Assembly (NCBI GenBank): GCA_017303415.1
Contig: JAFLBJ010000001.1
Coordinates: 620,001 to 684,000 of the forward strand
DNA: 64,000 bases
Source: Chitinophagales bacterium
Lineage (GTDB): Bacteria; Bacteroidota; Bacteroidia; Chitinophagales; Chitinophagaceae
Direction: 5' to 3'
Shown here in pieces: positions 52,944 through 61,823 of this stretch (position 1 is the first letter of the stretch; every line of letters begins with the position of its first letter). The position numbers and the translations under genes are program-made. Below the pieces are notes generated by a model. That model had not been told where the DNA came from and ran no database searches. It was given only the letters and a program-made list of their open reading frames with translations.

Positions 52944-53678
52944 ATGGAAATGAATAGTGCCAGCCTATTGGATTATATCAGCAAAGGAAGAACAGATCTT
53001 GTGTTCGATCTTTTGAAGCTACCGGATTGGCAGAACATGCTAACGCAGGGAACGGTGAAACCACTTCAGTGGTTTGTTTATTACAACGATACAACGGCAC
53101 TCAAAGCAGTATTGGAGGCGGGCGGTAACCTTAGTTCGCTTAACCTCGATGAAGAATTGGGGAATGCCGCATTTTTTGGGCATTGGAAGGTTTGTGATTT
53201 TCTCATCGGACATGGAGCCAATGTAAACATGAAACTGGCTGATTCGGAGGAAACACCCTTACATTCCGCTTTGTGTAAAGCAGGCCGGCCCTATTATTTC
53301 TATACGGTCAAATTGCTTGTAGAAAAAGGGGCGTATGTGAACGCCCGAACAAAACCAGGTGTTGAGACGGGCGCTTTTATGCGGGATGTGCGAACAAAGG
53401 GAGAGAGCCCACTGCATAGGGCGGCCGCTTATGCCGACGAGCGAACGATTCAATTTTTATTGGAACATGGGGCCGATAAAGAAGCAAAAGATGCGAGTGG
53501 GGATACGCCACTAAGCTGGGCAAGCGCTCATTTAAGACCCGGGGCCATTTTATCCTTGTTGGCCTATGGCGACTATCGCATTAGCGACGCGCACAAAACA
53601 AGAAATACCAGTGACCATGGGCAGGGATGGGGAAATGGAATGGATTGGAACCTGTTTGGAGAATATCAACCTGTTTGA
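52944..53678 (+). CDS. Ankyrin-repeat protein
   Basis: 244 residues with about four to five ankyrin repeats: GNAAFFGHWKVCDFLIGHGAN, TPLHSALCKAGR...VKLLVEKGAYVN, SPLHRAAAYADERTIQFLLEHGAD, TPLSWASAHLRPGAILSLL. No signal peptide. It probably mediates protein binding; the partner is unknown. It follows the 214-aa unknown by 16 bp, and in some accessory clusters ankyrin proteins act as immunity or regulatory proteins. Confidence 0.85.
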   Translation: MEMNSASLLDYISKGRTDLVFDLLKLPDWQNMLTQGTVKPLQWFVYYNDTTALKAVLEAGGNLSSLNLDEELGNAAFFGHWKVCDFLIGHGANVNMKLADSEETPLHSALCKAGRPYYFYTVKLLVEKGAYVNARTKPGVETGAFMRDVRTKGESPLHRAAAYADERTIQFLLEHGADKEAKDASGDTPLSWASAHLRPGAILSLLAYGDYRISDAHKTRNTSDHGQGWGNGMDWNLFGEYQPV

Positions 53679-53732
53679 AATCATAGGGCAGTACCAGGCA
53701 CCTCCCTACCTTTCCGGTAAAATCCTGGCATC

Positions 53733-54566
53733 ATGCTTAAGATCCTGATTATCGTTGCCGTTGTGATCCTGACACTGGTTTTATTTTTAGCCTGGGGAAA
53801 TTTCCGGTTTGAAAAAAAATTCCGGAATGATGTTACCCAAAACCTTTCGGGTAATATCCCTGTAAACAAGGAAATGCTGACCGAAAAGGATCTTGCTCAC
53901 CTTCCTGAACCTGTTCAAAAATATCTAAGGTATGTGGGAGTAGTAAACAAACCCAGGGTGTATAATTTTTATGTGGAGATGGATGGTCAAATGCGAAGTA
54001 AAACACAGGATTATTTTCCTTTTACCTGTGAGCAATATGATTTTATGCCACAGCCCGCGCGCCTATTCTTTATGAAAGGGAAAATGAAGGGCATTAAAGT
54101 TCCCGGTTACCATCACTATGAAAAGGCCAAAGCAAGTATGGATATCCGCTTATTTGGATTATTTCCGGTGATACAAAAAAGCGGGGAGGCAATGAACAAA
54201 GCGGAAACGGTCACCCTGCTCAATGACATTTGCATCATGGCCCCGGCGGCACTTATTGATAATCGAATCAGTTGGGAGGAGATAGATAGCCTGTCGGTAA
54301 AAGCGATCTTTACCAATGAAGGGATTTCAGTTTCGGCCATATTAAGTTTTAATACAGAAGGGCAAATGATCAATTTCCTGTCTTATGACCGCATCGAGGT
54401 AAATGAAATGAAAGCGTACCCCTTCTCAACGCCCATGACTGAGTATGGGGAATTCAATGGTTATCGACTTTGTTCCTTTGGAGAAGCGGTATGGCGGTAT
54501 GAAGATGGCGAATTTACCTATGGACGGTTTTTCATTCGAAAAGTTGTCTATAATGTAAACAGCTAA
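53733..54566 (+). CDS. DUF6544 family protein
   Basis: 277 residues with an N-terminal membrane anchor (LIIVAVVILTLVLFLAW, about 5-21). The rest fits DUF6544: LPEPVQKYLRYVGVVN, then strands through EQYDFMPQPARLFFMKG and the C-terminal YGEFNGYRLCSFGEAVWRY. The function is unknown; probably membrane-attached on the periplasmic side. The start lies 54 bp after the ankyrin gene. Confidence 0.75.
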   Translation: MLKILIIVAVVILTLVLFLAWGNFRFEKKFRNDVTQNLSGNIPVNKEMLTEKDLAHLPEPVQKYLRYVGVVNKPRVYNFYVEMDGQMRSKTQDYFPFTCEQYDFMPQPARLFFMKGKMKGIKVPGYHHYEKAKASMDIRLFGLFPVIQKSGEAMNKAETVTLLNDICIMAPAALIDNRISWEEIDSLSVKAIFTNEGISVSAILSFNTEGQMINFLSYDRIEVNEMKAYPFSTPMTEYGEFNGYRLCSFGEAVWRYEDGEFTYGRFFIRKVVYNVNS

Positions 54567-54594
54567 ATACCTGCATTCAAGAAAAAAAGAAACC

Positions 54595-55005
54595 TTAGTT
54601 TTCTACCGGAGGATCAAATTCATGTTTACAATTGAAACAGTGATAGACCTTTCTTACTGTAACGGGATAGTCTCCAAGAAAGAATCCGAAAATGGCTCCA
54701 ATCCAATTGGCGGGCTTACGTGGAGAGCTGACATATTCGATATTGTCTGAGCCACATTTAGGACAGATGATCTTTTCTTTTTTTTCCTGCTGAATTTCAT
54801 GGATCAGCTCCATGGCCCGGCCAACCTGTGATTTTTCCACCATGAGTTTAATACCCCCGACAGCCTGTGTCCAAATAGGATTAATGGTCACCGTGTTTTC
54901 ATCCATGAGGTAACACACAATATTCTCCGATTCCAATCTACCCAATAATATATGGGCATCAATGTAGTTGGTAAAAATTTGTACCGGAATAAAGGAGCCA
55001 GCCAT
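54595..55005 (-). CDS. DUF2007-type protein with C-terminal zinc ribbon
   Basis: 136 residues. Residues 1-72 match the putative signal-transducing DUF2007 domain (FIPVQIFTNYIDAHILLGRL, NTVTINPIWTQAVGGIKLMV). The C-terminal half has two CxxC pairs (CPKCG near 82 and CFNCKHEF near 125) forming a zinc ribbon. Cytosolic, function unknown. Converges on the DUF6544 gene. Confidence 0.8.
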   Translation of the reverse strand: MAGSFIPVQIFTNYIDAHILLGRLESENIVCYLMDENTVTINPIWTQAVGGIKLMVEKSQVGRAMELIHEIQQEKKEKIICPKCGSDNIEYVSSPRKPANWIGAIFGFFLGDYPVTVRKVYHCFNCKHEFDPPVEN

Positions 55006-55020
55006 ACCACAATTTAACCA

Positions 55021-55095
55021 ATGATAAGAAATCCCGAAATCGAATAATCCCGCAATCCCTTAATCCTCCAATCCTAAAATCCTGGTAAATCCTGG
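55021..55095. repeat. AATCC-word periodic repeat upstream of the DUF2007 gene and downstream of dnaN
   Basis: AATCCC/AATCCT recurs roughly every 8-11 bases (GAAATCCCG, AATAATCCCG, AATCCCTTAATCC, AATCCTAAAATCC, AAATCCTGG). A similar AATCCGTG-periodic tract is at 1640-1680. It encodes nothing. Confidence 0.55.
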
Positions 55096-55099
55096 TCGT

Positions 55100-56215
55100 T
55101 TATTGATTAAGCATCAGCGGCATCACCAGCATCATCAACTCTTCATTTTCGTCCTGCTCGGTTGGCTTGAGGATTCCTGCCTTGGTAGGCGTAGATAATT
55201 CCACCACCACTTCATCGCTGTCGGCGGCGTTGAGCATTTCGATCAGGAAGCGGGCGTTGAAGGCGATGGTAATGTCTTCCCCATCGTAACGGCACTTCAT
55301 TTTTTCATCTCCTTCAAAGGAGAAGTCAACATCCTGTGCGGTGAGTTCCAACTGGCTTCCGGCGATGGAGAGGGCCACCTGGTTGGTGCTTTTATTACTA
55401 AAGATACTCACCCGGCGAAGAGCGCCCTGGAAGTCCATTTTATTAACGGTGAGTTTGTAGGGGTTGTCGGCGGGGATCACCACTTTATAATCCGGGAAGC
55501 GCGCATCGATCAAACGGCAGCTCATCCGGGTATTATTGAGGGTGACAAAAAGATGGTTGTTATTATAGCTGATCGTGATCTCGTCGTCACTATCCGGTAA
55601 AACAGATTTCAGCAGGTTCAGCGGTTTTTTAGGAACGATAAAGGAGTCGTTCTTCGGGCATTTCACATCGGTGCGTTTGTAGCGAACGAGACGGTGCGCA
55701 TCGGTGGCAACAGTTTGCATCCCTTTTTTATCCAATTCAAAGAATACACCTGTCATGGCCGGACGGAGATCATCATTGCTGACGGCAAAAATGGTCTTGT
55801 TAATCGCGGTAAGCAAAGCGGTGGAAGTGGCCGTGAAGGAAGTTGTTTCATCGGCTGATGGTTCTTTGGGGAAATTATCGGGGTTCTCACCCATCACTTT
55901 ATATTTCCCGTTATCACTGGTGATTTCTACGGCGTAGTTCTTATCAATGTTGAAGGTAAGTGGCTGATCGGGGATGTTCTTCAAGCTGTCCAACAGGATC
56001 TTGGCAGGAATACAAACCTTGCCACTGTCTTTGGCTTCCACATCCAGCGCTACCCGCATTACGGTTTCCAGGTCGGTGGCTACCACCGTCATTTTATTCT
56101 TTTCTACTTCGAAAAGAAAATCTTCGAGGATGGGAAGAACCGTATTGGTATTAATGACACCTGCAATATGTTGCAATTGTTTAAGCAGCGCTGACGAGGA
56201 AACGATAAATTTCAT
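55100..56215 (-). CDS. dnaN: DNA polymerase III subunit beta (sliding clamp)
   Basis: 371 residues, the full clamp length with three similar domains. The dimeric ring tethers DNA polymerase III to DNA. MKFIVSSSALLKQLQHIAGV is the expected N-terminal domain, the central PAMTGVFFELDKKGMQTVATDAHRL marks domain two, and the protein ends EELMMLVMPLMLNQ. It lies about 40 kb from the oriC candidate, not beside dnaA. Divergent from the 439-aa unknown. Confidence 0.97.
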   Translation of the reverse strand: MKFIVSSSALLKQLQHIAGVINTNTVLPILEDFLFEVEKNKMTVVATDLETVMRVALDVEAKDSGKVCIPAKILLDSLKNIPDQPLTFNIDKNYAVEITSDNGKYKVMGENPDNFPKEPSADETTSFTATSTALLTAINKTIFAVSNDDLRPAMTGVFFELDKKGMQTVATDAHRLVRYKRTDVKCPKNDSFIVPKKPLNLLKSVLPDSDDEITISYNNNHLFVTLNNTRMSCRLIDARFPDYKVVIPADNPYKLTVNKMDFQGALRRVSIFSNKSTNQVALSIAGSQLELTAQDVDFSFEGDEKMKCRYDGEDITIAFNARFLIEMLNAADSDEVVVELSTPTKAGILKPTEQDENEELMMLVMPLMLNQ

Positions 56216-56266
56216 CTTATCGGGTTTGCGGCGAAACTACTGATTTTTAACTAATTCCCAATAGTA

Positions 56267-56327
56267 TTGAGGATGTTGGATGTTGGATGTTGGTGGCCTT
56301 CCAACATCCAACATCCAACATCCTCAA
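56267..56327. repeat. Perfect 27-bp inverted repeat made of ATGTTGG heptamers
   Basis: TTGA followed by GGATGTT-type heptamers (three copies) is exactly complementary to the right arm (CCAACAT three times, then CCTCAA), with TGGCCTT as loop. It lies between the divergent dnaN and 56391 genes. Confidence 0.85.
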
Positions 56328-56390
56328 TCCCACATCTGTTATCTCTCCCTTGATATCCCTAACTTGCCACTTTTACAACCCTGTCCTCCT

Positions 56391-57710
56391 ATGTTTGATA
56401 AACTTTTTGGAAAATCAAAGAAGAAGCCCGACCTGCCAGAACCGGCGATCCAGTTTGGCCGGTATTCGGACAACAATAAGACCACGGTGAAAGTAAACCG
56501 GTGGACGGATGCGGATAATTTATTCAAGGAAAAGAAGCACCCCGAGGCCCTGGATGCCTTTTTTGACTACCTGACGGATGATTCGGCGGGAAATGTCATT
56601 TACCAGCGAAACGGCAACGAGGGCCAGTTTGAGATTTTCCAGGGCTCCAAGATCGTCAGGGGCCGGTTTACCGGTGACCAGCTATCCGCCGAAGTGACCC
56701 TGGCCCGGATGCCCCAGCCGAGTGTGCCGGTGATGCGTCGATTACTGGAACTTAATTTCAGCCTGTATTATTCGCGCTATGCCCTGGATGGCGACCGGCT
56801 CTGTATGCGCTTCGACACCCCCGTGGTTGCCGGCAACCCCAATAAACTATACTATGGCCTGAAAGAACTGGCCACCAAGGCCGATAAGCAGGATGACCTG
56901 CTGGTGCAGGACTTTACCATCCTGGAGAAGCATGATATTGAACATATCCATGAGATATCTGCCGCGGAGAAGGAGATCAAGTACCAGTACATGCAGAAGT
57001 GGATCGCTGAGACCCTGGAACTGGTAGGGACACTGGATGCAGATAAATTTCATGGCGGCATTGCCTACCTCCTGCTCACCCTGGCCTTTCAGATCGACTA
57101 CCTGCTGGTGCCGGAAGGAAAACTGATGCATGACCTGGAAAAGATCGTGGAATTATATTTCCGTAAGGAGGATAAACCGGTACCGGAAAAAAACCGTGAC
57201 CTGGTGGAAGCCTACCGGAAACTACAGGCAAAAACCCGGGAAGAGGTCTTCCATGACCTGTACCGGTCCAGGCACACTTTTTCCATTGTTGCCCCCCAGG
57301 CCTATAAGACGATCGCCGATATGATCTCCGCGGCCAATCAAAACCTGATCTGGTACAAAGAGAATAATTACCCGGCTATTGCCACCAAGATCAGCGAATA
57401 TGGTTTTGCCTATTGCCAGTATTCCTATAGCCTTCCCCGTCCCGTATCCGCGCTCTTTGAACTGTTTATGCGGGTGAACTACAGTGATTATTTTGAGGCG
57501 CTTGGGTTTCCCCGTAAGTTTTATAACAAGGCTGATGGCCGGTTTGATGTGGATGCCATTTATCAGCGGATCCAGGAGATCACCGAGGCGTGGAAATCCA
57601 AATTCCCTTCGCTGGTTTTTCGTAATGAGAACCTTCGTTTTGACAACCTGATGGAGTTCAACCACTCCTTTACCAATGAAATTGAATTTTTGAACCTGGA
57701 AAACAAGTGA
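56391..57710 (+). CDS. Uncharacterised protein upstream of the HtrA-like protease
   Basis: 439 residues from the ATG at 56391 (MFDKLFGKSKKKPDLPEP), chosen because the longer frame runs through the upstream palindrome. No signal peptide. The body is mixed alpha/beta (NLFKEKKHPEALDAFFDYL, FSLYYSRYALDGDRLCMRF, a long helical stretch near 165-260). I recognise no family. The stop is 3 bp before the protease gene, so a functional link is likely. Confidence 0.65.
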   Translation: MFDKLFGKSKKKPDLPEPAIQFGRYSDNNKTTVKVNRWTDADNLFKEKKHPEALDAFFDYLTDDSAGNVIYQRNGNEGQFEIFQGSKIVRGRFTGDQLSAEVTLARMPQPSVPVMRRLLELNFSLYYSRYALDGDRLCMRFDTPVVAGNPNKLYYGLKELATKADKQDDLLVQDFTILEKHDIEHIHEISAAEKEIKYQYMQKWIAETLELVGTLDADKFHGGIAYLLLTLAFQIDYLLVPEGKLMHDLEKIVELYFRKEDKPVPEKNRDLVEAYRKLQAKTREEVFHDLYRSRHTFSIVAPQAYKTIADMISAANQNLIWYKENNYPAIATKISEYGFAYCQYSYSLPRPVSALFELFMRVNYSDYFEALGFPRKFYNKADGRFDVDAIYQRIQEITEAWKSKFPSLVFRNENLRFDNLMEFNHSFTNEIEFLNLENK

Positions 57711-57713
57711 GCC

Positions 57714-58823
57714 ATGGAACCCGGAGCATCAACGTTGACCATTGAACGATTTCAGCCCGCTATCATACAGATCGCGACACAGACCGGAACGGGCACCGGT
57801 TTTTACCTGAAGGAATTTGACCTCATCATCACCAATGACCATGTGGTGGGAAATAATGCGGAGGTCACCATTGCGGGCAAGACCTTTGAAAAACAAGTGT
57901 CAAGGGTTTTTTATACCGACAGAAAACACGACCTGGCTTTTTTGGCCTCTCCTTTAGGAGTTGAACTTCCCGATATCAAACTCGGGCGATATGAGTCCAT
58001 GAAGGACGGTGACCCGGTGATCGCCATTGGCCATCCTTATGGATTGAATTATACCGCCACACAAGGAGTGATCAGTAAAGTGGACCGTGTGCGTGATGGC
58101 CTGAAGTATATCCAGATCGATGCCGCGATCAACCCTGGTAATAGCGGAGGCCCGCTGGTAAATGGGGCCGGAGAGATCATTGGGGTAAATACATTTATCA
58201 TTCGCGGTGGCGATAACCTGGGATTTGCCCTCCCCGTGAATTACCTGCTGGAAGCCCTTCGCCTCTATGTTCCCAATAAAGGGTATCCTTCCACCCGTTG
58301 TTTTAGTTGCGGCTACCTGGTATTGGCGGGAAATATTGACTCGGGTAAATACTGCCCCAGTTGTGGCACGGAAGTAGAGCTCCCCACCATGCCGGAAAAA
58401 GAACTGGAACCGGTTGGCGTGGCCAAAACGATTGAAGAAATTTTGAAAAGCCTGGGCAAGGATATCAAACTGGCCCGCGAAGGCGCCAATAACTGGTCGG
58501 TAAAAGAAGGAACGGCAAAGATCCGCATCACCTATAACCCCGAGAATTATTTTATTGCCGGGGATGCCTATCTCTGTCAGCTTCCCACCGATCCGGCCAT
58601 GATCAAATCACTGTATCATTACCTGTTACAGGAAAATTATTCCTTAAATGGCCTGGTACTGAGTTGCCTGAAACAGAATATCGTCCTTTCCTGTGTATTA
58701 TATGATCTGGATATGAGCCTCGAAATGGGACAGGCAATTTTTGGCAACCTCTTTCGAAAGGCCGATGAGTATGATGACCTGCTGAAAACAAAGTTTGGCG
58801 CAGTGGAGCGATTGGAGGAATAG
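57714..58823 (+). CDS. Cytosolic HtrA-like trypsin-fold protease with zinc ribbon
   Basis: 369 residues without a signal peptide. The trypsin/DegP-like protease domain (1-185) has the complete triad H43 (NDHVVG), D73 (KHDLAFL) and S144 (PGNSGGP). A zinc ribbon follows (C196, C199, C214, C217), and the C-terminal part (about 230-369) resembles a small sensor/YbjN or T3-chaperone-like alpha/beta domain (NWSVKEGTAKIRITYNPENYF). No PDZ domain. An intracellular regulated protease is inferred. Same operon as the 439-aa unknown. Confidence 0.83.
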   Translation: MEPGASTLTIERFQPAIIQIATQTGTGTGFYLKEFDLIITNDHVVGNNAEVTIAGKTFEKQVSRVFYTDRKHDLAFLASPLGVELPDIKLGRYESMKDGDPVIAIGHPYGLNYTATQGVISKVDRVRDGLKYIQIDAAINPGNSGGPLVNGAGEIIGVNTFIIRGGDNLGFALPVNYLLEALRLYVPNKGYPSTRCFSCGYLVLAGNIDSGKYCPSCGTEVELPTMPEKELEPVGVAKTIEEILKSLGKDIKLAREGANNWSVKEGTAKIRITYNPENYFIAGDAYLCQLPTDPAMIKSLYHYLLQENYSLNGLVLSCLKQNIVLSCVLYDLDMSLEMGQAIFGNLFRKADEYDDLLKTKFGAVERLEE

Positions 58824-58850
58824 TCCTGTTTGTAAAATACTCATTTCCCT

Positions 58851-59348
58851 ATGCCGCTTCAACGCCTTACACCGGCACAAGCCCTTCAAAAATTAAAGCA
58901 TTACTGCGCCTATCAGGAACGCAGCCATAGCGAGGTAAAAGAAAAAGCCTATGGATTTGGTCTCCACCGCCAGGAGGTGGATGAGGTGATCTCCGCGTTG
59001 ATACAAGAAGATTATTTGAATGAGGAACGATTTGCGATCGCCTTCGCGGGAGGTAAGTTTCGTATGAAGGGCTGGGGCCGGGTCAAGATCAAATATGAAT
59101 TGAAACAACGGAAAGTGAGTGATTACTGTATCCGTAAGGCTTTACAGGAAATCGATGAAACAGTTTATCAGAAAACACTGGAAGCCCTGGCCAAAAAAAA
59201 GTGGAACTCCATTCGCGGAGCAGGCACCAATGGGTTTGTGAAAATGAGTAAGACGAGGGATTATTTGATACAGCGGGGGTTTGAAACCGATAAGATCAGA
59301 GAGGTGTTGACGAAGATGGGGAATAAGGAACAGAAAAATAAGGAATAA
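58851..59348 (+). CDS. recX: RecX-family regulatory protein
   Basis: 165 residues. RecX limits RecA filament growth. The tandem three-helix repeats are visible (ALQKLKHYCAYQERSHSEVKEK, EVISALIQEDYLNEERFAIAFA, KMKGWGRVKIKYELKQRKVSDYCI). The final residues GNKEQKNKE are encoded by the left arm of a 29-bp inverted repeat, so the natural C-terminus may once have been shorter. recA is not in the window. Confidence 0.88.
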   Translation: MPLQRLTPAQALQKLKHYCAYQERSHSEVKEKAYGFGLHRQEVDEVISALIQEDYLNEERFAIAFAGGKFRMKGWGRVKIKYELKQRKVSDYCIRKALQEIDETVYQKTLEALAKKKWNSIRGAGTNGFVKMSKTRDYLIQRGFETDKIREVLTKMGNKEQKNKE

Positions 59349-59416
59349 GAAAATAGGTGGGTATTGCAATCAGCGCAGTGACCTCTCTCTTATTCCTTAT
59401 TTTTCTGTTCCTTATT
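59322..59416. terminator. 29-bp perfect inverted repeat shared by recX and the S9 peptidase gene ends
   Basis: AATAAGGAACAGAAAAATAA plus GGAATAAGA (59322-59350) is exactly complementary to 59388-59416. It begins inside recX and ends 3 bp before the S9 peptidase stop codon region on the other strand, and could end both convergent transcripts. It is AT-rich compared with a typical GC hairpin. Confidence 0.6.
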
Positions 59417-59419
59417 TCT

Positions 59420-61663
59420 CTAAAACCCTTTCTTCCCCGAAGCCGCTGCCTGCTTCACTTCTTCTTCTGTTCTTCCACCCGGAGGGCAGTTTTCTTTTAA
59501 AAATTTAGTGTACAATGCGGCAAGGTGTTGAAACGTGCCCTGACCTTCGCTGATACCATGTGTGCGATTGGGGTAGGCCATGAATTGGAATTGTTTCTTG
59601 TGTTTCACCAGTTCATTCACCAGCATTTCCATATTCTGATAGTGTACATTATCATCTCCTGTACCATGGATCACCAGCAAATTACCCCGCAGGTTTTTTG
59701 CATAGGTAAGGGCGGCGCCCATTTTATAGGGAGCCATATCTTCCTGGGGAAGACCCATATACCTTTCAGTGTAGATATTATCATACAGCAGGGAGCTGGT
59801 AACCGGCGCAATGGAAATACCAGTTTGATAGGTTTCGGGGTATTGGAAGAGCAAGTTGAGGGTGGATGAACCACCACCGCTCCATCCCCATACGGCCACC
59901 CGCGTGCTGTCGATAAAGGGCCATTTTACAATTTGCTTAGCGGCAAAGGCCTGGTCCCGGATATTGAGCTGCCCGATATTTTTATAGATTGATTTTCTCC
60001 AGGCCCGTCCGCGGGGAGCGGGAGTACCGCGGTTATCCACAGAGACCTGTATATATCCATCCGCTTCCATATCGCCGGCATACAGAAAATTGCCTGCGGC
60101 GCCATAGCTGTCGGTTACGGTTGCTGCAGCTGGTTCGCCATACACATAGAAAACCAGGGGATATTTTTTATTCGGATCAAAATTGTTGGGTTTTACCATC
60201 CAGCCATCCAGGGTAACACCATCATCGGTGGTAACCTGAAAATATGAAGTATTTGAATTCACTTCCGAAGCAGGTTTTACCTTTTTGCTGATATCATCTT
60301 TTTCGTTGAAAGGGGTATGAGCAGGCAGATAAACCCACTCGGTCATGGGCATGGTATAATAATTAGAGAAAGTATGCCGCGCAAATTTTCCACTTGGCGC
60401 GATCTCATATCCATGTGTACCTATTTCATTGGAAGGGGAAACCAATTCCAGTTTTCCTTTGCCATCCAGTTTGGTTTTGTATAAATATTTCTGGGTGGCA
60501 TTTTTAGGTGAAGCCGTAAAATAGACATACCCTGTTTTTTCATCGGCGAGCAATACATCGATCACATCATAATCGCCTTTGGTGATCAGTGTTTCTTTTG
60601 CTCCATCGCGGGTGACGCGGTAGAGATGACGCCAGCCATCTTTTTCACTCAACCAGAGAAATTCTTTTTTACCATTGATCCAGTCCCAGCCGGTCACATC
60701 GTCGGTCCACTCACTGACGGTAGCTACCCAGGCTGAATCTGATTCGGTGTAGATGGTCTTTGCTTCGGCCGTGGCTGTATTGCAGAGCATCAGCTTGCTT
60801 TCATTCTGGCGACGGTTGAGTTGTTGCAGAATGATCTCGCCGGGGGCGCTCCATTCCATTCGCACAATATAATGTTGAGCGGGATCGCCGGGTACATTCA
60901 TCCATTTGGTATCTGCATTGTTGATATCAACTACGCCGATACGTGCCGGCGACGGGGGCTCACCTACTTTGGGGTATTCTACCGGAATCACCTGGCTATA
61001 CACCGAGTCGGTGGTGTTCAGCATGAAATAATCGCGAATCTGATTGGCATCGATCTGCCAGTAAGCAATGCTTTTTCCATCGGGGCTCCAGCGAAAACCA
61101 TCACGCATGGCAAACTCTTCTTCATATACCCAGTCAAAGGTCCCGTTGATGAGTTTTTTGGTACCCTTGTCATCGGTCAGTTTTTTGATGGCGCCACTGG
61201 CCAGGTCTTCCACATAAATATTGTGCTCACATACATAGGCTACCTTGGTCGCATCGGGGGAGAATTTGGCAAATTGGAGTGTTGACTCAGGTTTACCCTT
61301 GCCAATTTGTTTTAATTCACCCGTGGTGCGGTTCAATACCCAGTAATCACCCCGGGTAGGATAGCGCCATACACGTTTGGCATTCGTGTAAATAAGAGCA
61401 AGCTTACCGTCCTCAGAAAGTTGAAAACTACGGGGGGCAATGGCTTTTCCATTGACCGTAAGATCCTTTTTGCTGATAAAGGTGGTCTTGGTCAAACCAG
61501 GCAGATCGGTCTTGACGATCTCGCCTTTTTCGGCCTGGTAATAACTGTTCCCATCAGGGGTCCATTTGGTGACGGGTATGCCCGGTTGGGCAAACACCAG
61601 CAGCGCCAGCAATTGAAACACAAAAAAGGAAAGAATGGCTTTTTTTGATTTCCGGAATAACAT
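59420..61663 (-). CDS. S9B dipeptidyl peptidase IV-type enzyme
   Basis: 747 residues from the ATG at 61663, with a signal peptide (about 1-25), so periplasmic. N-terminal beta-propeller (YYQAEKGEIVKTD.. to ..KDGWRHLYRV) and C-terminal alpha/beta-hydrolase with GWSGGG (nucleophile Ser), HGTGDDNVHYQN (Asp) and NRTHGI (His). The FDWVYEEEF motif in the propeller matches the double-Glu EE of DPP IV that binds substrate N-termini. It releases X-Pro dipeptides or similar. Confidence 0.93.
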   Translation of the reverse strand: MLFRKSKKAILSFFVFQLLALLVFAQPGIPVTKWTPDGNSYYQAEKGEIVKTDLPGLTKTTFISKKDLTVNGKAIAPRSFQLSEDGKLALIYTNAKRVWRYPTRGDYWVLNRTTGELKQIGKGKPESTLQFAKFSPDATKVAYVCEHNIYVEDLASGAIKKLTDDKGTKKLINGTFDWVYEEEFAMRDGFRWSPDGKSIAYWQIDANQIRDYFMLNTTDSVYSQVIPVEYPKVGEPPSPARIGVVDINNADTKWMNVPGDPAQHYIVRMEWSAPGEIILQQLNRRQNESKLMLCNTATAEAKTIYTESDSAWVATVSEWTDDVTGWDWINGKKEFLWLSEKDGWRHLYRVTRDGAKETLITKGDYDVIDVLLADEKTGYVYFTASPKNATQKYLYKTKLDGKGKLELVSPSNEIGTHGYEIAPSGKFARHTFSNYYTMPMTEWVYLPAHTPFNEKDDISKKVKPASEVNSNTSYFQVTTDDGVTLDGWMVKPNNFDPNKKYPLVFYVYGEPAAATVTDSYGAAGNFLYAGDMEADGYIQVSVDNRGTPAPRGRAWRKSIYKNIGQLNIRDQAFAAKQIVKWPFIDSTRVAVWGWSGGGSSTLNLLFQYPETYQTGISIAPVTSSLLYDNIYTERYMGLPQEDMAPYKMGAALTYAKNLRGNLLVIHGTGDDNVHYQNMEMLVNELVKHKKQFQFMAYPNRTHGISEGQGTFQHLAALYTKFLKENCPPGGRTEEEVKQAAASGKKGF

Positions 61664-61823
61664 GATCAAATATTTGGGGTCAATTAACAGTATTTCAATG
61701 AAATTTTAAGCTAAAATTTGATGACCGGGTGGCTTTTTCCCGAGGCGGACGCCGCGAGGCAGTGTTAGCAACTACCGCCTGAACCTTTTCGCCCCAACGT
61801 ATCGGGACTACCGGAAACGATTC

